A DNA stretch of 64,000 bases, taken from Enterococcus rivorum (GTDB taxonomy: Bacteria; Bacillota; Bacilli; Lactobacillales; Enterococcaceae). A program made the position numbers and the translations under genes. The notes beneath the pieces are model-generated. The model saw only the letters and a list, made by a program, of their open reading frames with translations, was not told the origin of the DNA and made no database searches. Every line of letters starts with the position of its first letter. Within the stretch, counting starts at the first letter, position 1. The stretch covers positions 1 through 64,000 of the forward strand of contig NZ_MIEK01000007.1 in the NCBI RefSeq assembly GCF_001742285.1, written 5' to 3'. Shown piece after piece: positions 53,601 to 62,052 of the stretch.

Positions 53601-55899
53601 AGACTTCAGCAGTATTTGTTTTAGTTTCCGTATAGACGCCACCAAAATCAGTAAATTGATAGGTTACAGCTTTCGTTCCATTGTTTTGTAACTTGATAGA
53701 AATTGTGGTTTTTTGTCCAATTTGCTTTAAGGCTAAGGCTCCATCACCATCGGTTGAATCGGTTAGACTCGTTGTATTTTCAATCGCTTTGTCTACTTTA
53801 ATTTGCCCAGCACCTTGGCGCCTTGGAGAAATAATCACATCATCATGTTTTTTATCTAACATTGGTACAGCAGTATTCATCACTGATAATTTTGCAAAAC
53901 GAGTTAAATCGATACCGGTAAGAGAAGTTTTATTCTTTTTCAACGCTTGATAGACTAGGGCTTGAGAACCAGCTACAAAAGGGGACGACATCGAAGTACC
54001 GCTTTTCGTTTGGTAGCTGTTATTATTGACAGTTGAATAAATGTTACCTCCAGGTGCTGAAATTTCTGGTTTTAATTCTAAGTCTGGTGTTAGTCCCCAC
54101 GAAGAAAAGTCAGACATTTTTCCTGTTTTTGGATTTGCGAATTGATAGCTGTTCATGTCAAAACTAAACTGTTGGTTTACAGTTTCATTAGCCAATTTGA
54201 TTAAAGCTTCTCCATCTTCTTTCGTTAGACCTAAAGTTAAGTAGCTAGGATCTGCAAGTTGCATGCTGATAGGAGGACTATTGGGTACATTGTTGTAAAT
54301 AAATGCTGCGCTAGCACCATGTTCTTTAGCGATTCGCTGTTTATCAGAAAAAGCAATTGCCCCACGTTGAATTAATACTATTTTTCCTTTGACTTCTTTA
54401 TTTTGATAGTCGTTCTCTGAACCAATTCCAACACTAACTAAATCTGTTGTCTGATTCAATAAGCTAGGATCGGCACTTGTCGAATTTGACACAATAATTG
54501 CACCTGATGGAGAAGTAGATGTTTCCATCGGATAAGCATGTTTCGTTCCATCCGCATCTACTAATTGAACAAGTAACCCTCCACTTGTAATATAGGTGTT
54601 TTCAGCGGAAGCAACGGTTAGAGCTTCTGTAGTGACACCTGAGGAGCCAAGAGTTCCTGTATCGATGGTTCCCAATTTATTTTGAGGGTCAGTATTAGCA
54701 TTATCTGTCGTGCTAATGCTGCTATTGCCTGCTGAAATAACAGACAATACGCCAACTTCAGCTGCTTGTTTGATTACTAATTGTTCAGGAGAATCTGGGT
54801 CGACGGTGCCGGAATCTGAGCCCAAGCTCATATTTATAATATCAGCTCCCAGTTTGACAGAATCTTCAATAGCCGCAATGACATCATCATCTAATGCTGT
54901 AGGCACGCGCGTATTGTTTGTAAAAACTTTCATTGCTAGTAATTGTGCTTCTGGCGCAACGCCTAGAACGGCTTTTGCAGGATCTTCACCAACGCCATTT
55001 GCAGCAACAATTCCTGCGACATGCATACCATGCATGTTCGTTCCAGGGTTAGTATCAATGATTGTTTCATTGTTGTCAGCGTAGTTATGACCATAAGGAA
55101 CTTTTCTGGTAAAAGCTTGACCATAGCCCATATTTTTAACACTCTGCTCACTTTGCTGAAGGCTAATTTTTTCTTTGGTATCTGTTGATAGACGTAAGTC
55201 TTTATGTGTTGGGTCAACTCCTGAATCAATAATGGAGACGACCATTCCTTCTCCTTTTAATTGGTGATTTTGCCACACTTGCTGGATGTTGGCCAATTGA
55301 TTGGCATCAATAGAGGTAGGATAGTAAACTTTTGCAGCAGAAACGGATTCAACGCCAGTAATTGAGCGGATCTTTTCAATATCTTTGTATTTTGCATCAA
55401 TTGAAAAACCATTGAGTAGGTAGCCGAAAGAGCGCTGGCTTTTATTCCCTGTGAGTGCTTCAATTTGTTTTTTTATAGAAGCTTGGTTATGGATGACAGA
55501 ATCAGTTGCTCGCTCAATAGTTTGAACAGAGTTTTTTGAACCCGTCGGAGCATCAAGTTTTTCAACAGCAGCATCCTTAGTTAATTGTACGATTAAACGT
55601 ATTTTCTGTTGTTCTTCATCGATAGCGTTCTCATCAAAGGAGTTAGTATCGAACCCTCGACTGGCTAATTGAGCTTTAACATTTTCTTCAAAGGCTTGCT
55701 TACTAAGCTCATTGACGAAAGATTCGTTCTTCTCATGAGCTTCTTTTAACGTTTGATAATTTGTATCTTGCTGAGAAGTTGTTTCTTCTTTTCCAAAAAC
55801 AGTTGTTGAAAAGAGATTAAAACTTGTAGAAAGGATTAAGATTGTCAGTAAAAATAAAGGTATTTGCTTATGTGCTTTTTTTGAACCGTACTTTTTCAT
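50695..55899 (-). CDS. Cell-wall-anchored subtilisin-like serine protease (lactocepin/C5a-peptidase type)
   Basis: This 1734-residue surface protease has a signal peptide (about 1-36), a propeptide with an I9-like region (about 95-195), and an S8 catalytic domain with Asp225 (VVSIIDSGVD), His290 (NMHGMHVAG), Asn392 (SAGNSS) and Ser636 (SGTSMSSP). A protease-associated domain is inserted at about 440-585. Several Ig/Fn3-like domains follow (about 720-1600), then a Pro/Thr/Ser wall spanner and the sorting signal LPRTGE, a hydrophobic helix and YRYRLGSKNN. The layout is that of PrtP and streptococcal C5a peptidases. AAAGGAGAG precedes the ATG. It may degrade host or milk proteins; the target is unknown. 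Confidence 0.94.
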   Translation of the reverse strand: MKKYGSKKAHKQIPLFLLTILILSTSFNLFSTTVFGKEETTSQQDTNYQTLKEAHEKNESFVNELSKQAFEENVKAQLASRGFDTNSFDENAIDEEQQKIRLIVQLTKDAAVEKLDAPTGSKNSVQTIERATDSVIHNQASIKKQIEALTGNKSQRSFGYLLNGFSIDAKYKDIEKIRSITGVESVSAAKVYYPTSIDANQLANIQQVWQNHQLKGEGMVVSIIDSGVDPTHKDLRLSTDTKEKISLQQSEQSVKNMGYGQAFTRKVPYGHNYADNNETIIDTNPGTNMHGMHVAGIVAANGVGEDPAKAVLGVAPEAQLLAMKVFTNNTRVPTALDDDVIAAIEDSVKLGADIINMSLGSDSGTVDPDSPEQLVIKQAAEVGVLSVISAGNSSISTTDNANTDPQNKLGTIDTGTLGSSGVTTEALTVASAENTYITSGGLLVQLVDADGTKHAYPMETSTSPSGAIIVSNSTSADPSLLNQTTDLVSVGIGSENDYQNKEVKGKIVLIQRGAIAFSDKQRIAKEHGASAAFIYNNVPNSPPISMQLADPSYLTLGLTKEDGEALIKLANETVNQQFSFDMNSYQFANPKTGKMSDFSSWGLTPDLELKPEISAPGGNIYSTVNNNSYQTKSGTSMSSPFVAGSQALVYQALKKNKTSLTGIDLTRFAKLSVMNTAVPMLDKKHDDVIISPRRQGAGQIKVDKAIENTTSLTDSTDGDGALALKQIGQKTTISIKLQNNGTKAVTYQFTDFGGVYTETKTNTAEVYETKIKDAEITPNQKEVTLKPTETKTIQLQLELPDSFSKQQFVEGYIGFTSDTQPDLTMPFVGFYGDYSLAPVIDAPVYDANSLLGTGYFTDKNNTFLGLNNNTIAPELVAISPNKDNRKDEAKPTLNFLRNAKNVTYEIVNSDKKVIRRLAEEKQMRKNLFNAGAGRFLAHTITSANWDGSIYNMKTGKSEIVPDGQYQLKVVATGNVPDEKPQEMFLPIKVDTTEPTIEQITFEDTSPTPSLKMKLEDQLSGVDLKSVTIAINGTIETYDLSSQKTSMVSIPLTDSQKPSAGQNQVSVLITDHAGNYGYQNQTIQYGSKGGLVLFNLKENQIITSNTTHFSTADQTLTINGSYPEELFVNGVKAKANEHLFTVAVPLTNETKNIIFSNDLEGQAIIKEIPVSVYTQKPDLSITSPNQENSTTEEITYTLTGTTGASTKKLELEQSNSSNKIDLTALIQSNGQFQAPIQLVHGQNLLSIRAIDEYGNQSVQKRMITSTGYQQTDILALENINVSGLTAIGVGNPDYDTSTSTYTIKGRLREKVDHFTINKKDVSYDSKTLTFSMPIELKQGKNSLAFYVQSEQLNDGKPLVDEGYYVLVDTVLPTLQLEHLAVDENDNYSAYTNKNPFHVKGLISDNFSGYKLFVNNENIHTDIGYSVFDEKFFAGKPAAAFDYVVPITTGENHLKVGLTDVLGNTTSKNITVFYQEEQPKIPVITADTTKLTNQAVRLKATADEQITIFYSFDGELYELYTDEIAVVTNQKMYFYTVDRYGNKSDVVTYDVTNIQSEIAAKPVITVTQKTRALTFTPPVEVAITYDKELTQEQARYTHLRYSLDKGKTYQPYTEPFEQTTATEVWAQSYDDAGNESAVIKATVVFAEKEKPKTPTENSNSNKPTTESSSETEQTSLVGETATNGGIKPNTTTYQSSKPSGALPRTGENKNNAAIVIGFFIILLLNWYRYRLGSKNN

Positions 55900-56289
55900 A
55901 ATAAAACTCTCCTTTTACTCTCATTTAATTCAAATTAAATCATTAGTTTTATTTTAATCTAAATAGAATTATAATTCAATCTCCAATAATAGCCTTCAAT
56001 CGTTATCCTCGTTTTTTTTATGCGAATCATAGTACAATATAGTTGAAGATATAAGAGATAAAAAAACAAATAAAAAGCGATAAAAAGAGCTTGTTTACTT
56101 AACCGAGAAGGTCACAGTTTTGTCACATTATTTGGGTATTATTTACTTTGATGGGTTTTTATCTTAAAAAATGCTAAAAAAATAGAAGATAATGGCGACA
56201 TTTATTTTCATTCATGTTTTAATAATTGAGGTGTAAAAATAGGTGGATTTGTTTAAAGTTGGCAGAATGTGTAGAAAAGAGTTGATGAT
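55900..56289. other. Divergent promoter region between two protease genes
   Basis: This 390-bp AT-rich gap separates the subtilase from the C39-like peptidase gene. A direct repeat GTCACAGTTTTGTCACA lies at about 56110-56126. I see no confident -35/-10 pair. No gene is visible. Confidence 0.4.
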
Positions 56290-57060
56290 ATGAAAAAGAA
56301 AAAAGAATCAAAATCAGTTCTTTTTATTATAGTGATCCTTTCACTAATATTTTTTTTAAGCGGACTATTTGCTAAGGTTGTACCTATGAAAAGTGGGCAT
56401 GGGTTATCCAATTTTTTAAGTACAAACTTTGATGAAACAAAAGCAACAGAAAAAACCACGAAACCAGTAGTAGAAAAAAAGCAACCAGAAGTGAAAAAAA
56501 TTAGTTACTCAGAACAAGTTAATCAAGAGATAGTGGCTCAAACATTTCCTAATCGTTTTGCGATGCCGTTATTGTTACAAACAGATGAACGTTGGAAAAC
56601 AACACCATACGGTATTGGAAGTCCAGAAGGAGATAATTTAGAAATTAATGGTTGTGCTATTTTATCCTTAGCGATGGTTAGTTCTTATTGGGAAAATCGA
56701 GAGGTTTTACCAACGGAAGTTTTAGCATGGTCTGGGAACGATTATTTTATGGAAGGTGAAGGGACTGCGTGGTCAATTTTTTCTGAATATGCAAATGAAA
56801 AAGGCTATGTCTGTGAAGACCTTGTCACAGATATGGTAGCCGTTGAGGATCATGTCAAAGCAGGACACCCAGTGATTGTATCTGTACATCCTGGCATTTT
56901 TACAACAGTAGGACATATCATGGTTATTAGCGGAACAAATGATGGGAAATTTTGGATTAATGATCCCAATGATTCCGAACAAAAGGGGCATTCAATCAAA
57001 GAATTTACAAGTGAAGAGTTAGAAAATGAGGCTGTCAATTTTTGGGCAATCTACAAGTAA
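56290..57060 (+). CDS. C39-like cysteine peptidase, membrane-anchored
   Basis: This 256-residue protein has an uncleaved N-terminal membrane helix (about 8-30), a Lys/Thr-rich linker and a peptidase_C39_2 domain (about 92-255). Catalytic residues are visible: Cys122 in NGCAILSLAMV, His209 in TVGHIMVISG, and the Asn-Asp pair in WINDPND. The opening LLLQTDERWKTTPYG is typical of this family. The domain faces outward, so it may cut peptides or peptidoglycan crosslinks. It is divergent from the subtilase gene. The ribosome site is weak. Confidence 0.87.
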   Translation: MKKKKESKSVLFIIVILSLIFFLSGLFAKVVPMKSGHGLSNFLSTNFDETKATEKTTKPVVEKKQPEVKKISYSEQVNQEIVAQTFPNRFAMPLLLQTDERWKTTPYGIGSPEGDNLEINGCAILSLAMVSSYWENREVLPTEVLAWSGNDYFMEGEGTAWSIFSEYANEKGYVCEDLVTDMVAVEDHVKAGHPVIVSVHPGIFTTVGHIMVISGTNDGKFWINDPNDSEQKGHSIKEFTSEELENEAVNFWAIYK

Positions 57061-57071
57061 TGTAAAAAAAT

Positions 57072-57127
57072 AAAGATAGAGATAGTTTGAATTTTCTAAG
57101 GGAAAATTCCTGCTATCTTTTTTTGTA
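57072..57127 (+). terminator. Terminator of the C39-like gene
   Basis: AAAGATAG pairs with CTATCTTT around a longer loop with an inner GAATTTTC/GGAAAATTC stem, followed by Ts. It lies just after the stop. Confidence 0.7.
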
Positions 57128-57151
57128 GAATAAACCTAAATAGAAAAAAAT

Positions 57152-57198
57152 GGTTGCGCTGACAACCATTTTCAGGTATTATAGTTGTTGCGACAACT
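57152..57198 (+). promoter_or_regulatory. marR promoter overlapped by two inverted repeats
   Basis: TTGCGC (57154-57159), a 17-bp spacer and TATTAT (57177-57182) form the promoter. GGTTGCGCTGACAACC (57152-57167) covers the -35 and AGTTGTTGCGACAACT (57183-57198) abuts the -10. Both share the half-site GTTG...CAAC, so the MarR protein encoded downstream probably represses its own operon here. Confidence 0.7.
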
Positions 57199-57264
57199 AA
57201 TATTTTTTGTTATTTTACTATATGTGTAATTAGTAAACTAGCGTGATTAGGATGTGAATAAACA

Positions 57265-57702
57265 ATGAAAAAAAGTGTTGGGCGTATGGTTTCAATTTTG
57301 TACCGAAGGCATGTGGTTTATATGAATGACGTGTTAAAGGAAGTTGATATTACCTCTTCTGAACAGCCTATTTTGATGTACCTATACAGTCACGAAGGAG
57401 TGACTCAGGAAGAGATTACAAAATATTTGTCTATTGATAAAGGCTCCACTGCACGCAATATTCATTCGTTGATTAATAAGGGATTTGTTCGACGAGAAAA
57501 AAATAGTGTAGATAAACGGTGTAATGTCTTGTTACTAACAGAAAAAGGTTGGTCAATTGAAAAAAAAATGAAAAAGAAACTACAAAGATGGAGCGATTTT
57601 CTCACAGAGGACTTAGATCCAGAAACAGAGCGGCTACTTTTTGAAGGATTAGAACAAATGGTTGAAAAACTTGAAGGAATAGATTTAAGAAACGAGGTGT
57701 AG
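57265..57702 (+). CDS. MarR family transcriptional regulator
   Basis: This 145-residue winged-helix protein has the MarR core: QPILMYLYSHEGVTQEEITK, DKGSTARNIHSLINKGFVRR and the wing ending KRCNVLLLTEKG. Helices at both ends form the dimer. It starts at the ATG at 57265. It overlaps no gene but ends 4 bases before the MATE start, so the two are coupled. It most likely represses the pair until a drug or metabolite binds. Confidence 0.93.
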   Translation: MKKSVGRMVSILYRRHVVYMNDVLKEVDITSSEQPILMYLYSHEGVTQEEITKYLSIDKGSTARNIHSLINKGFVRREKNSVDKRCNVLLLTEKGWSIEKKMKKKLQRWSDFLTEDLDPETERLLFEGLEQMVEKLEGIDLRNEV

Positions 57703-57706
57703 CGGA

Positions 57707-59098
57707 TTGGAAGCAGTAAATCCATTAGGAACAGAGAAAATTTCCAAATTATTGATTAAATTTTCAGTGCCAGCGATTATTGGCATGTTAGTAAATGCTC
57801 TCTATAATGTAGTTGACCGTATATTTATAGGGAATGCGCCTGGTTTAGGAGCGAATGGATTAGCAGGAATTACCATTGGTTTTCCCATTATGATTATTAT
57901 GATGTCCGTTGGGATGCTTTTTGGGATAGGTGGAGCTACTCTTTTTTCTATGAAACTAGGAGAAGGCAAGCGCAAAGAAGCGGAAGAGATTTTAGGCAAC
58001 ACGTTTATCCTGTTGTTAATCAGTGGGAGTGTATTATTAGTTTTAGGGACACTTTTTTTAGGTCCGATGTTGCAATTTTTTGGAGCTAGTGAAGCGGTGT
58101 TACCTTTTGTAAAAGAATATATGGGTATTATTTTTTTTGGTTCGATTTTTCAAGTAATGGGTATGGGATTAAATAATTTTCTTCGGGCGGATGGGCAGCC
58201 GAAGTTAGCCATGATTACGATGTTTGTGGGAGCTGGAACCAACATTATTTTAGATCCAATTCTAATCTATGTTTTTGATATGGGGATGGCAGGAGCAGCT
58301 TTAGCGACTATTTTTTCTCAATTTATTTCAATGGCTTGGATTCTAAATTACTTTTTACGTGGTTCAGGTCACCGAATTCAACGGAAAAATTTGAAAATAA
58401 AGCGCTGGATAGTGACGCGAGTTGTCTCTTTGGGACTACCTAGCTTTCTCCTTCAGTTAGGGAATAGTTTGTTGAATGTGGTTCTAAATAAGAGTTTGTT
58501 GACATATGGTGGAGATTTAGCAGTATCAGGAATGGGAATTGTAAATAGTATCCAAACAATTTTATTAATGCCAATTATTGGTTTGAATCAAGGCTTGCAG
58601 CCGATTATAAGCTTCAACTTTGGCGCTAAAAAATTTGCTCGAGTAAAAGAAGCAGTCAAACTGGGCATCATGGTTGCTACGCTGATTGTTTTCTTGGGCT
58701 GGGGATTCACGCGACTTTTCCCAGAGATATTTGTGAGAATGTTTAATCAAGAGCCTGACTTAGTTGCTTTTGGAAGCTACGCTTTAAAAGCTTGGTTCTG
58801 GGGCTTACCAGTTATTGGGTTTCAAATTATTGCAGCAAACTTTTTCCAAGCAACCGGACGATCAAAAATTGCTATTTTCTTAACTATGACCCGTCAAATT
58901 ATTTTGTTAATACCTGCTATCCTGATTTTTTCAAATATCTGGGGATTAAACGGCATTGTTCATGCAGCCCCATTCGCAGATATCGTAGCTGCAATTCTTA
59001 CGTTCTTGTGGTTCAGCTTTGAAATGAGACGGTTAAGTAGAGTTGAAAATGAATTAAATCTGGAAGTTTCATTAAATCAAACGCCTGAAATAGAATAG
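57707..59098 (+). CDS. MATE family efflux transporter
   Basis: This 463-residue transporter has twelve membrane helices and the MATE pattern: LGTEKISKLLIKFSVPAIIG, NVVDRIFIGNAPGLGANGLA and GLNQGLQPIISFNFGAKKF. Such proteins export cationic drugs or metabolites in exchange for Na+ or H+. It starts at TTG 57707 with GAGG upstream, overlapping the regulatory unit. Length fits the DinF/NorM-like branch. The substrate is unknown. Confidence 0.94.
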   Translation: MEAVNPLGTEKISKLLIKFSVPAIIGMLVNALYNVVDRIFIGNAPGLGANGLAGITIGFPIMIIMMSVGMLFGIGGATLFSMKLGEGKRKEAEEILGNTFILLLISGSVLLVLGTLFLGPMLQFFGASEAVLPFVKEYMGIIFFGSIFQVMGMGLNNFLRADGQPKLAMITMFVGAGTNIILDPILIYVFDMGMAGAALATIFSQFISMAWILNYFLRGSGHRIQRKNLKIKRWIVTRVVSLGLPSFLLQLGNSLLNVVLNKSLLTYGGDLAVSGMGIVNSIQTILLMPIIGLNQGLQPIISFNFGAKKFARVKEAVKLGIMVATLIVFLGWGFTRLFPEIFVRMFNQEPDLVAFGSYALKAWFWGLPVIGFQIIAANFFQATGRSKIAIFLTMTRQIILLIPAILIFSNIWGLNGIVHAAPFADIVAAILTFLWFSFEMRRLSRVENELNLEVSLNQTPEIE

Positions 59099-59110
59099 TT
59101 TTAAATAGAT

Positions 59111-59149
59111 AAAAGAGTTAAAATACAGAGTTATTTTAGCTCTTTTTGT
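59111..59149 (+). terminator. Terminator of the marR-MATE operon
   Basis: AAAAGAGTTAAAATA pairs with TATTTTAGCTCTTTT (one G-T pair), followed by Ts, starting 12 bases after the stop. Confidence 0.85.
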
Positions 59150-59208
59150 CTATTTTACAAACGTACGTTCTTATGTTATCCTAAAAATAAAAAAGGCAGG
59201 GGTCTATC

Positions 59209-59763
59209 ATGGATAAAAAACGTTGTGATTGGGCAATGGGGAATGAGCTTGAACAAAGATATCATGATGAAGAGTGGGGTCAAGAGGTACACGATGACAG
59301 GAAGCTTTTTGAAATGTTGATTTTAGAAAGTATGCAGGCGGGGTTAAGCTGGTCAACGATTTTGAAAAAAAGAGGGACTTTAACCAGCGCTTATGATGCT
59401 TTTGATTATGAAAAAATTGCTGAATACACACAGGAAAAAATTGATGAGTTACTAGAAAATCCAGGGATTATCCGAAATAAATTAAAGGTATATGCAACGA
59501 TCAATAATGCTAAAGTTTTTATGGAAATTCAAAAAGAATATGGAAGTTTTGATGCATACATTTGGGCGTATGTAGATGGGAAGCCAATCAAAAACAATTG
59601 GAAAGAGCTAAAAGAAGTGCCAGCTTCTACAGAACTATCTGATAAGATTAGTAAAGATTTGAAAAAGAAGGGCTTTAAGTTTTTGGGAACAACAACTGTT
59701 TACGCGTTTATGCAGGCAACAGGGATGGTTGATGACCATTTAATTTATTGTTTTAGAAATTAA
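59209..59763 (+). CDS. tag: DNA-3-methyladenine glycosylase I
   Basis: This 184-residue base-excision repair enzyme removes 3-methyladenine from DNA. It begins MDKKRCDWAMGNELEQRYHD, then EEWGQEVHDD, and has ESMQAGLSWSTILKKR and FLGTTTVYAFMQATGMVDDH near the C-terminus. The Cys near the N-terminus and the His/Cys pair (DDHLIYC) at the C-terminus form the structural zinc site of Tag. Length matches the family. Confidence 0.96.
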   Translation: MDKKRCDWAMGNELEQRYHDEEWGQEVHDDRKLFEMLILESMQAGLSWSTILKKRGTLTSAYDAFDYEKIAEYTQEKIDELLENPGIIRNKLKVYATINNAKVFMEIQKEYGSFDAYIWAYVDGKPIKNNWKELKEVPASTELSDKISKDLKKKGFKFLGTTTVYAFMQATGMVDDHLIYCFRN

Positions 59764-60011
59764 AAAAGTAGTAGAATAAGAGAAGTGAATCAACTGAGGT
59801 GTTATTTGGCTTTTTTGTTTTCGTTAACCTATACTGCATAGTAAGAAAACGGATAATTCTTTAATCATCTAGTTGTATAAAAATATATTTCAAATAAGCA
59901 ATATACCTAAGTTATCAGTATTTGCGCTATCGATAAGATTTTGTAGCGAAGTGATGAATCTAGTAATGTTGAAACCAACAAATAGTAGTATTTTGGAAAG
60001 GATTTGAGAGT

Positions 60012-60590
60012 ATGACAATCATGGAACGGCCAGATGAACGAAGAGCACTAGAGATTCTAAAAGCAGCATTTCCAGAAAAATATTCTCAAGCAATCCTATT
60101 AGATAAACCAGACATTCAAAATCCAGAAGAAAATATAGGGGTGGAAGTCACCCAAGCCTTAAAGGAAAGTGTTCTCAAAGCGTTGGACCTAAATGAAAAA
60201 CTCATCCAGAATGAACAGGATATTAAAGCAGCTATTGAAGATAAATACGGAAAGGGGTTTCTAAGTGTTCGTTTGCCTCTTCCTGATAACGAAACGAAAA
60301 AAGTGACCATTTCCGTTGCCAACTGGCATAATTTGTTCAATCTATATCAAGCCTATGACAATAAGTTAATGAAGTTACGACATGGTAATTATAGGCTATA
60401 TGCTGAAAATAACTTATTTATTTACGTCTTTAGTGAAGATGAGCTTGCGATTGAGCGCCTTATGAGACATATTGAAAGGGAAAAAGCTGGGAAATATTAC
60501 GACATTGTTTATGTGTATAGTCAACCAGTCTTGTATATTATTGATTGCGAACGATTAATCGTTGAAAAGTTAGTTCCAATAGTTAAATAA
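60012..60590 (+). CDS. Hypothetical protein with a possible PD-(D/E)xK nuclease-like core
   Basis: This 192-residue protein is not recognised by family. The stretch ILLDKPDIQNPEENIGVEVT (residues 28-47) has Asp34 and Glu45 spaced like the PD and (D/E)x(K/T) motifs of restriction-endonuclease-like folds, as in several enterobacterial and Firmicute DUFs. A long helix (ESVLKALDLNEKLIQNE) and mixed beta strands follow. It begins at the ATG at 60012 and stands alone. There is no methylase nearby, so a restriction role is not supported. Confidence 0.6.
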   Translation: MTIMERPDERRALEILKAAFPEKYSQAILLDKPDIQNPEENIGVEVTQALKESVLKALDLNEKLIQNEQDIKAAIEDKYGKGFLSVRLPLPDNETKKVTISVANWHNLFNLYQAYDNKLMKLRHGNYRLYAENNLFIYVFSEDELAIERLMRHIEREKAGKYYDIVYVYSQPVLYIIDCERLIVEKLVPIVK

Positions 60591-60793
60591 AACAATAAGA
60601 AGAGTGAAAGAGGTTGGGACAGAAACGTTTAGCTCCAAGAAATAAGCAAGAATTCACGGAAATTGCTCATCAAATTTTTGTGAATTATAGCATATTTAGT
60701 AAGGCAATAATTAAATCTAGTATTTTCTGCTATAATTAATAAATAAAACTTATCATTCTAGCTAAGATATATAAATTTAAGGAGAGCTATACA
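60591..60793 (+). other. Intergenic sequence with a GGGACA element
   Basis: GAGGTTGGGACAGAAAC at about 60609-60625 belongs to the dispersed motif seen at 36411, 42011 and 42058. No gene or strong terminator is visible. Confidence 0.4.
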
Positions 60794-61239
60794 ATGAAAA
60801 AATATTATTTAAAATTAGACAAATTAGGACTATTTTTATTTTTTGTACGTATGCTCCCTACTTTTTTTGGGGAATTGTGCCGTCCGCAAATGACATTCTG
60901 CGTATCCAATCTAAAACACCACAAGTTGATATACTAGCTTCGATATTTCAGGTTATTATGGTAATCCTGATGTGTTCTTTTAGACGCAAAGAGATTGAGC
61001 GTACGAAACTTACTAAAGCTATGAACTACTCTGCAGTAGCGTGCTGCATAGCTTATTACATTGGTTGGGTATTTTATTATATGAATTTCACTAATCCTGT
61101 CGTTATTATGGCTCTTACGCTATTTCCAAGCTTTGCTTTTGTATCATATCAAATTGGTAAACAAAATCGGCTTGCTATAATTCCTACAATTCTATTTACT
61201 ATATTACATTTAATTCATGGAATCGTAAATTTCATGTAG
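60794..61239 (+). pseudogene. Membrane protein gene with a frameshift in a T7 tract
   Basis: From ATG 60794 (AAGGAG at 60779-60784) the frame reads MKKYYLKLDKLGLFLFFVRM then LPTFF, and without correction stops after 47 codons. One extra T in the run TTTTTTT (60862-60868) joins it to the frame that continues WGIVPSANDILRIQSKT to the stop at 61239, giving a protein of about 148 residues with four hydrophobic helices. The downstream frame has only a weak GTG start (60877) and no ribosome site. So the intact gene was one reading frame. Decay, slippage or sequencing error in a homopolymer are all possible. I do not know the family. Confidence 0.75.
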
Positions 61240-61293
61240 CTTCTGAGTGTAGTATAATAAAGTACAACCCAGAAACTAAAAAAGGAGACATAA

Positions 61294-61860
61294 ATGAACA
61301 GACCACAACTCGATAAAAATCTGGACGAAGATATATTTCGTGATTTTTATTACCTCAAAGAAGAATTGGTTGCATTCTGCAAACATGAATATATTCAAGC
61401 AACTGGAAGCAAGGAAGAATTAACTAATAGGATTGCACATTTTTTAAGAACTGGTGAGAAGCTGAAGGTTAACAAAAAACGTAAAATAAAAAATGATATC
61501 AGCTCACTATCTCTTGATGGTAAAATTGAAGAAAATTTTGTCTGTTCAGAAGTTCATAGAGCTTTCTTTAAAGAAAATATCGGAAATACATTTTCTTTTA
61601 ACGTAAAGTTTCAGCAATGGTTAAAGCAAAATTCAGGAAAAACATACAAAGACGCTATTGACGCTTACTATAAAATTATTGAAGATAAAAAGCAAAATAA
61701 AACCACAATCGATAAACAGTTTGAGTATAATACGTATATTCGAGATTTCTTTGACGACAATAAAGGTGCATCTTTAAAGGATGCGATAAAATGCTGGAAA
61801 TATAAAAAATCTTTAGCTGGTCACAATAGATACGAAAAAGAAGACTTACGGACTTTGTAA
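61294..61860 (+). CDS. SAP-domain protein (DUF6434-like)
   Basis: This 188-residue protein has an N-terminal SAP-type helix-turn-helix (about 10-52): FRDFYYLKEELVAFCKHEYI and SKEELTNRIAHFLRTGE. The C-terminal part (about 70-185) has SEVHRAFFKENIGNTFSFNV, KFQQWLKQNSGKTYKDAIDA and a second copy-like motif YIRDFFDDNKGASLKDAIKC, the DUF6434 pattern. SAP domains usually bind DNA or RNA. AAAGGAG precedes the ATG. The terminator overlaps its stop codon. Confidence 0.82.
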   Translation: MNRPQLDKNLDEDIFRDFYYLKEELVAFCKHEYIQATGSKEELTNRIAHFLRTGEKLKVNKKRKIKNDISSLSLDGKIEENFVCSEVHRAFFKENIGNTFSFNVKFQQWLKQNSGKTYKDAIDAYYKIIEDKKQNKTTIDKQFEYNTYIRDFFDDNKGASLKDAIKCWKYKKSLAGHNRYEKEDLRTL

Positions 61861-61872
61861 GTCTTCTTTTAA
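61835..61872 (+). terminator. Terminator overlapping the SAP-domain gene stop
   Basis: AAAAGAAGACTTAC pairs with GTAAGTCTTCTTTT. The stop codon lies inside the hairpin. Confidence 0.8.
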
Positions 61873-62052
61873 TTTGTAAAAGTCCATCCTCACTGAATTT
61901 AAATTTTTATTCTTAAAACTTGTTTTATGGAAGTTGTTTATTCTTGCTTATTTCCGAAGGAGATGTTTCTGATTCCACCGTTTATTCGGTTTATAGGAGT
62001 CTAGGGAATAGCTCAGTAAGTTATGTCTCACTCTTTTTTATTAGTTAGTCAT

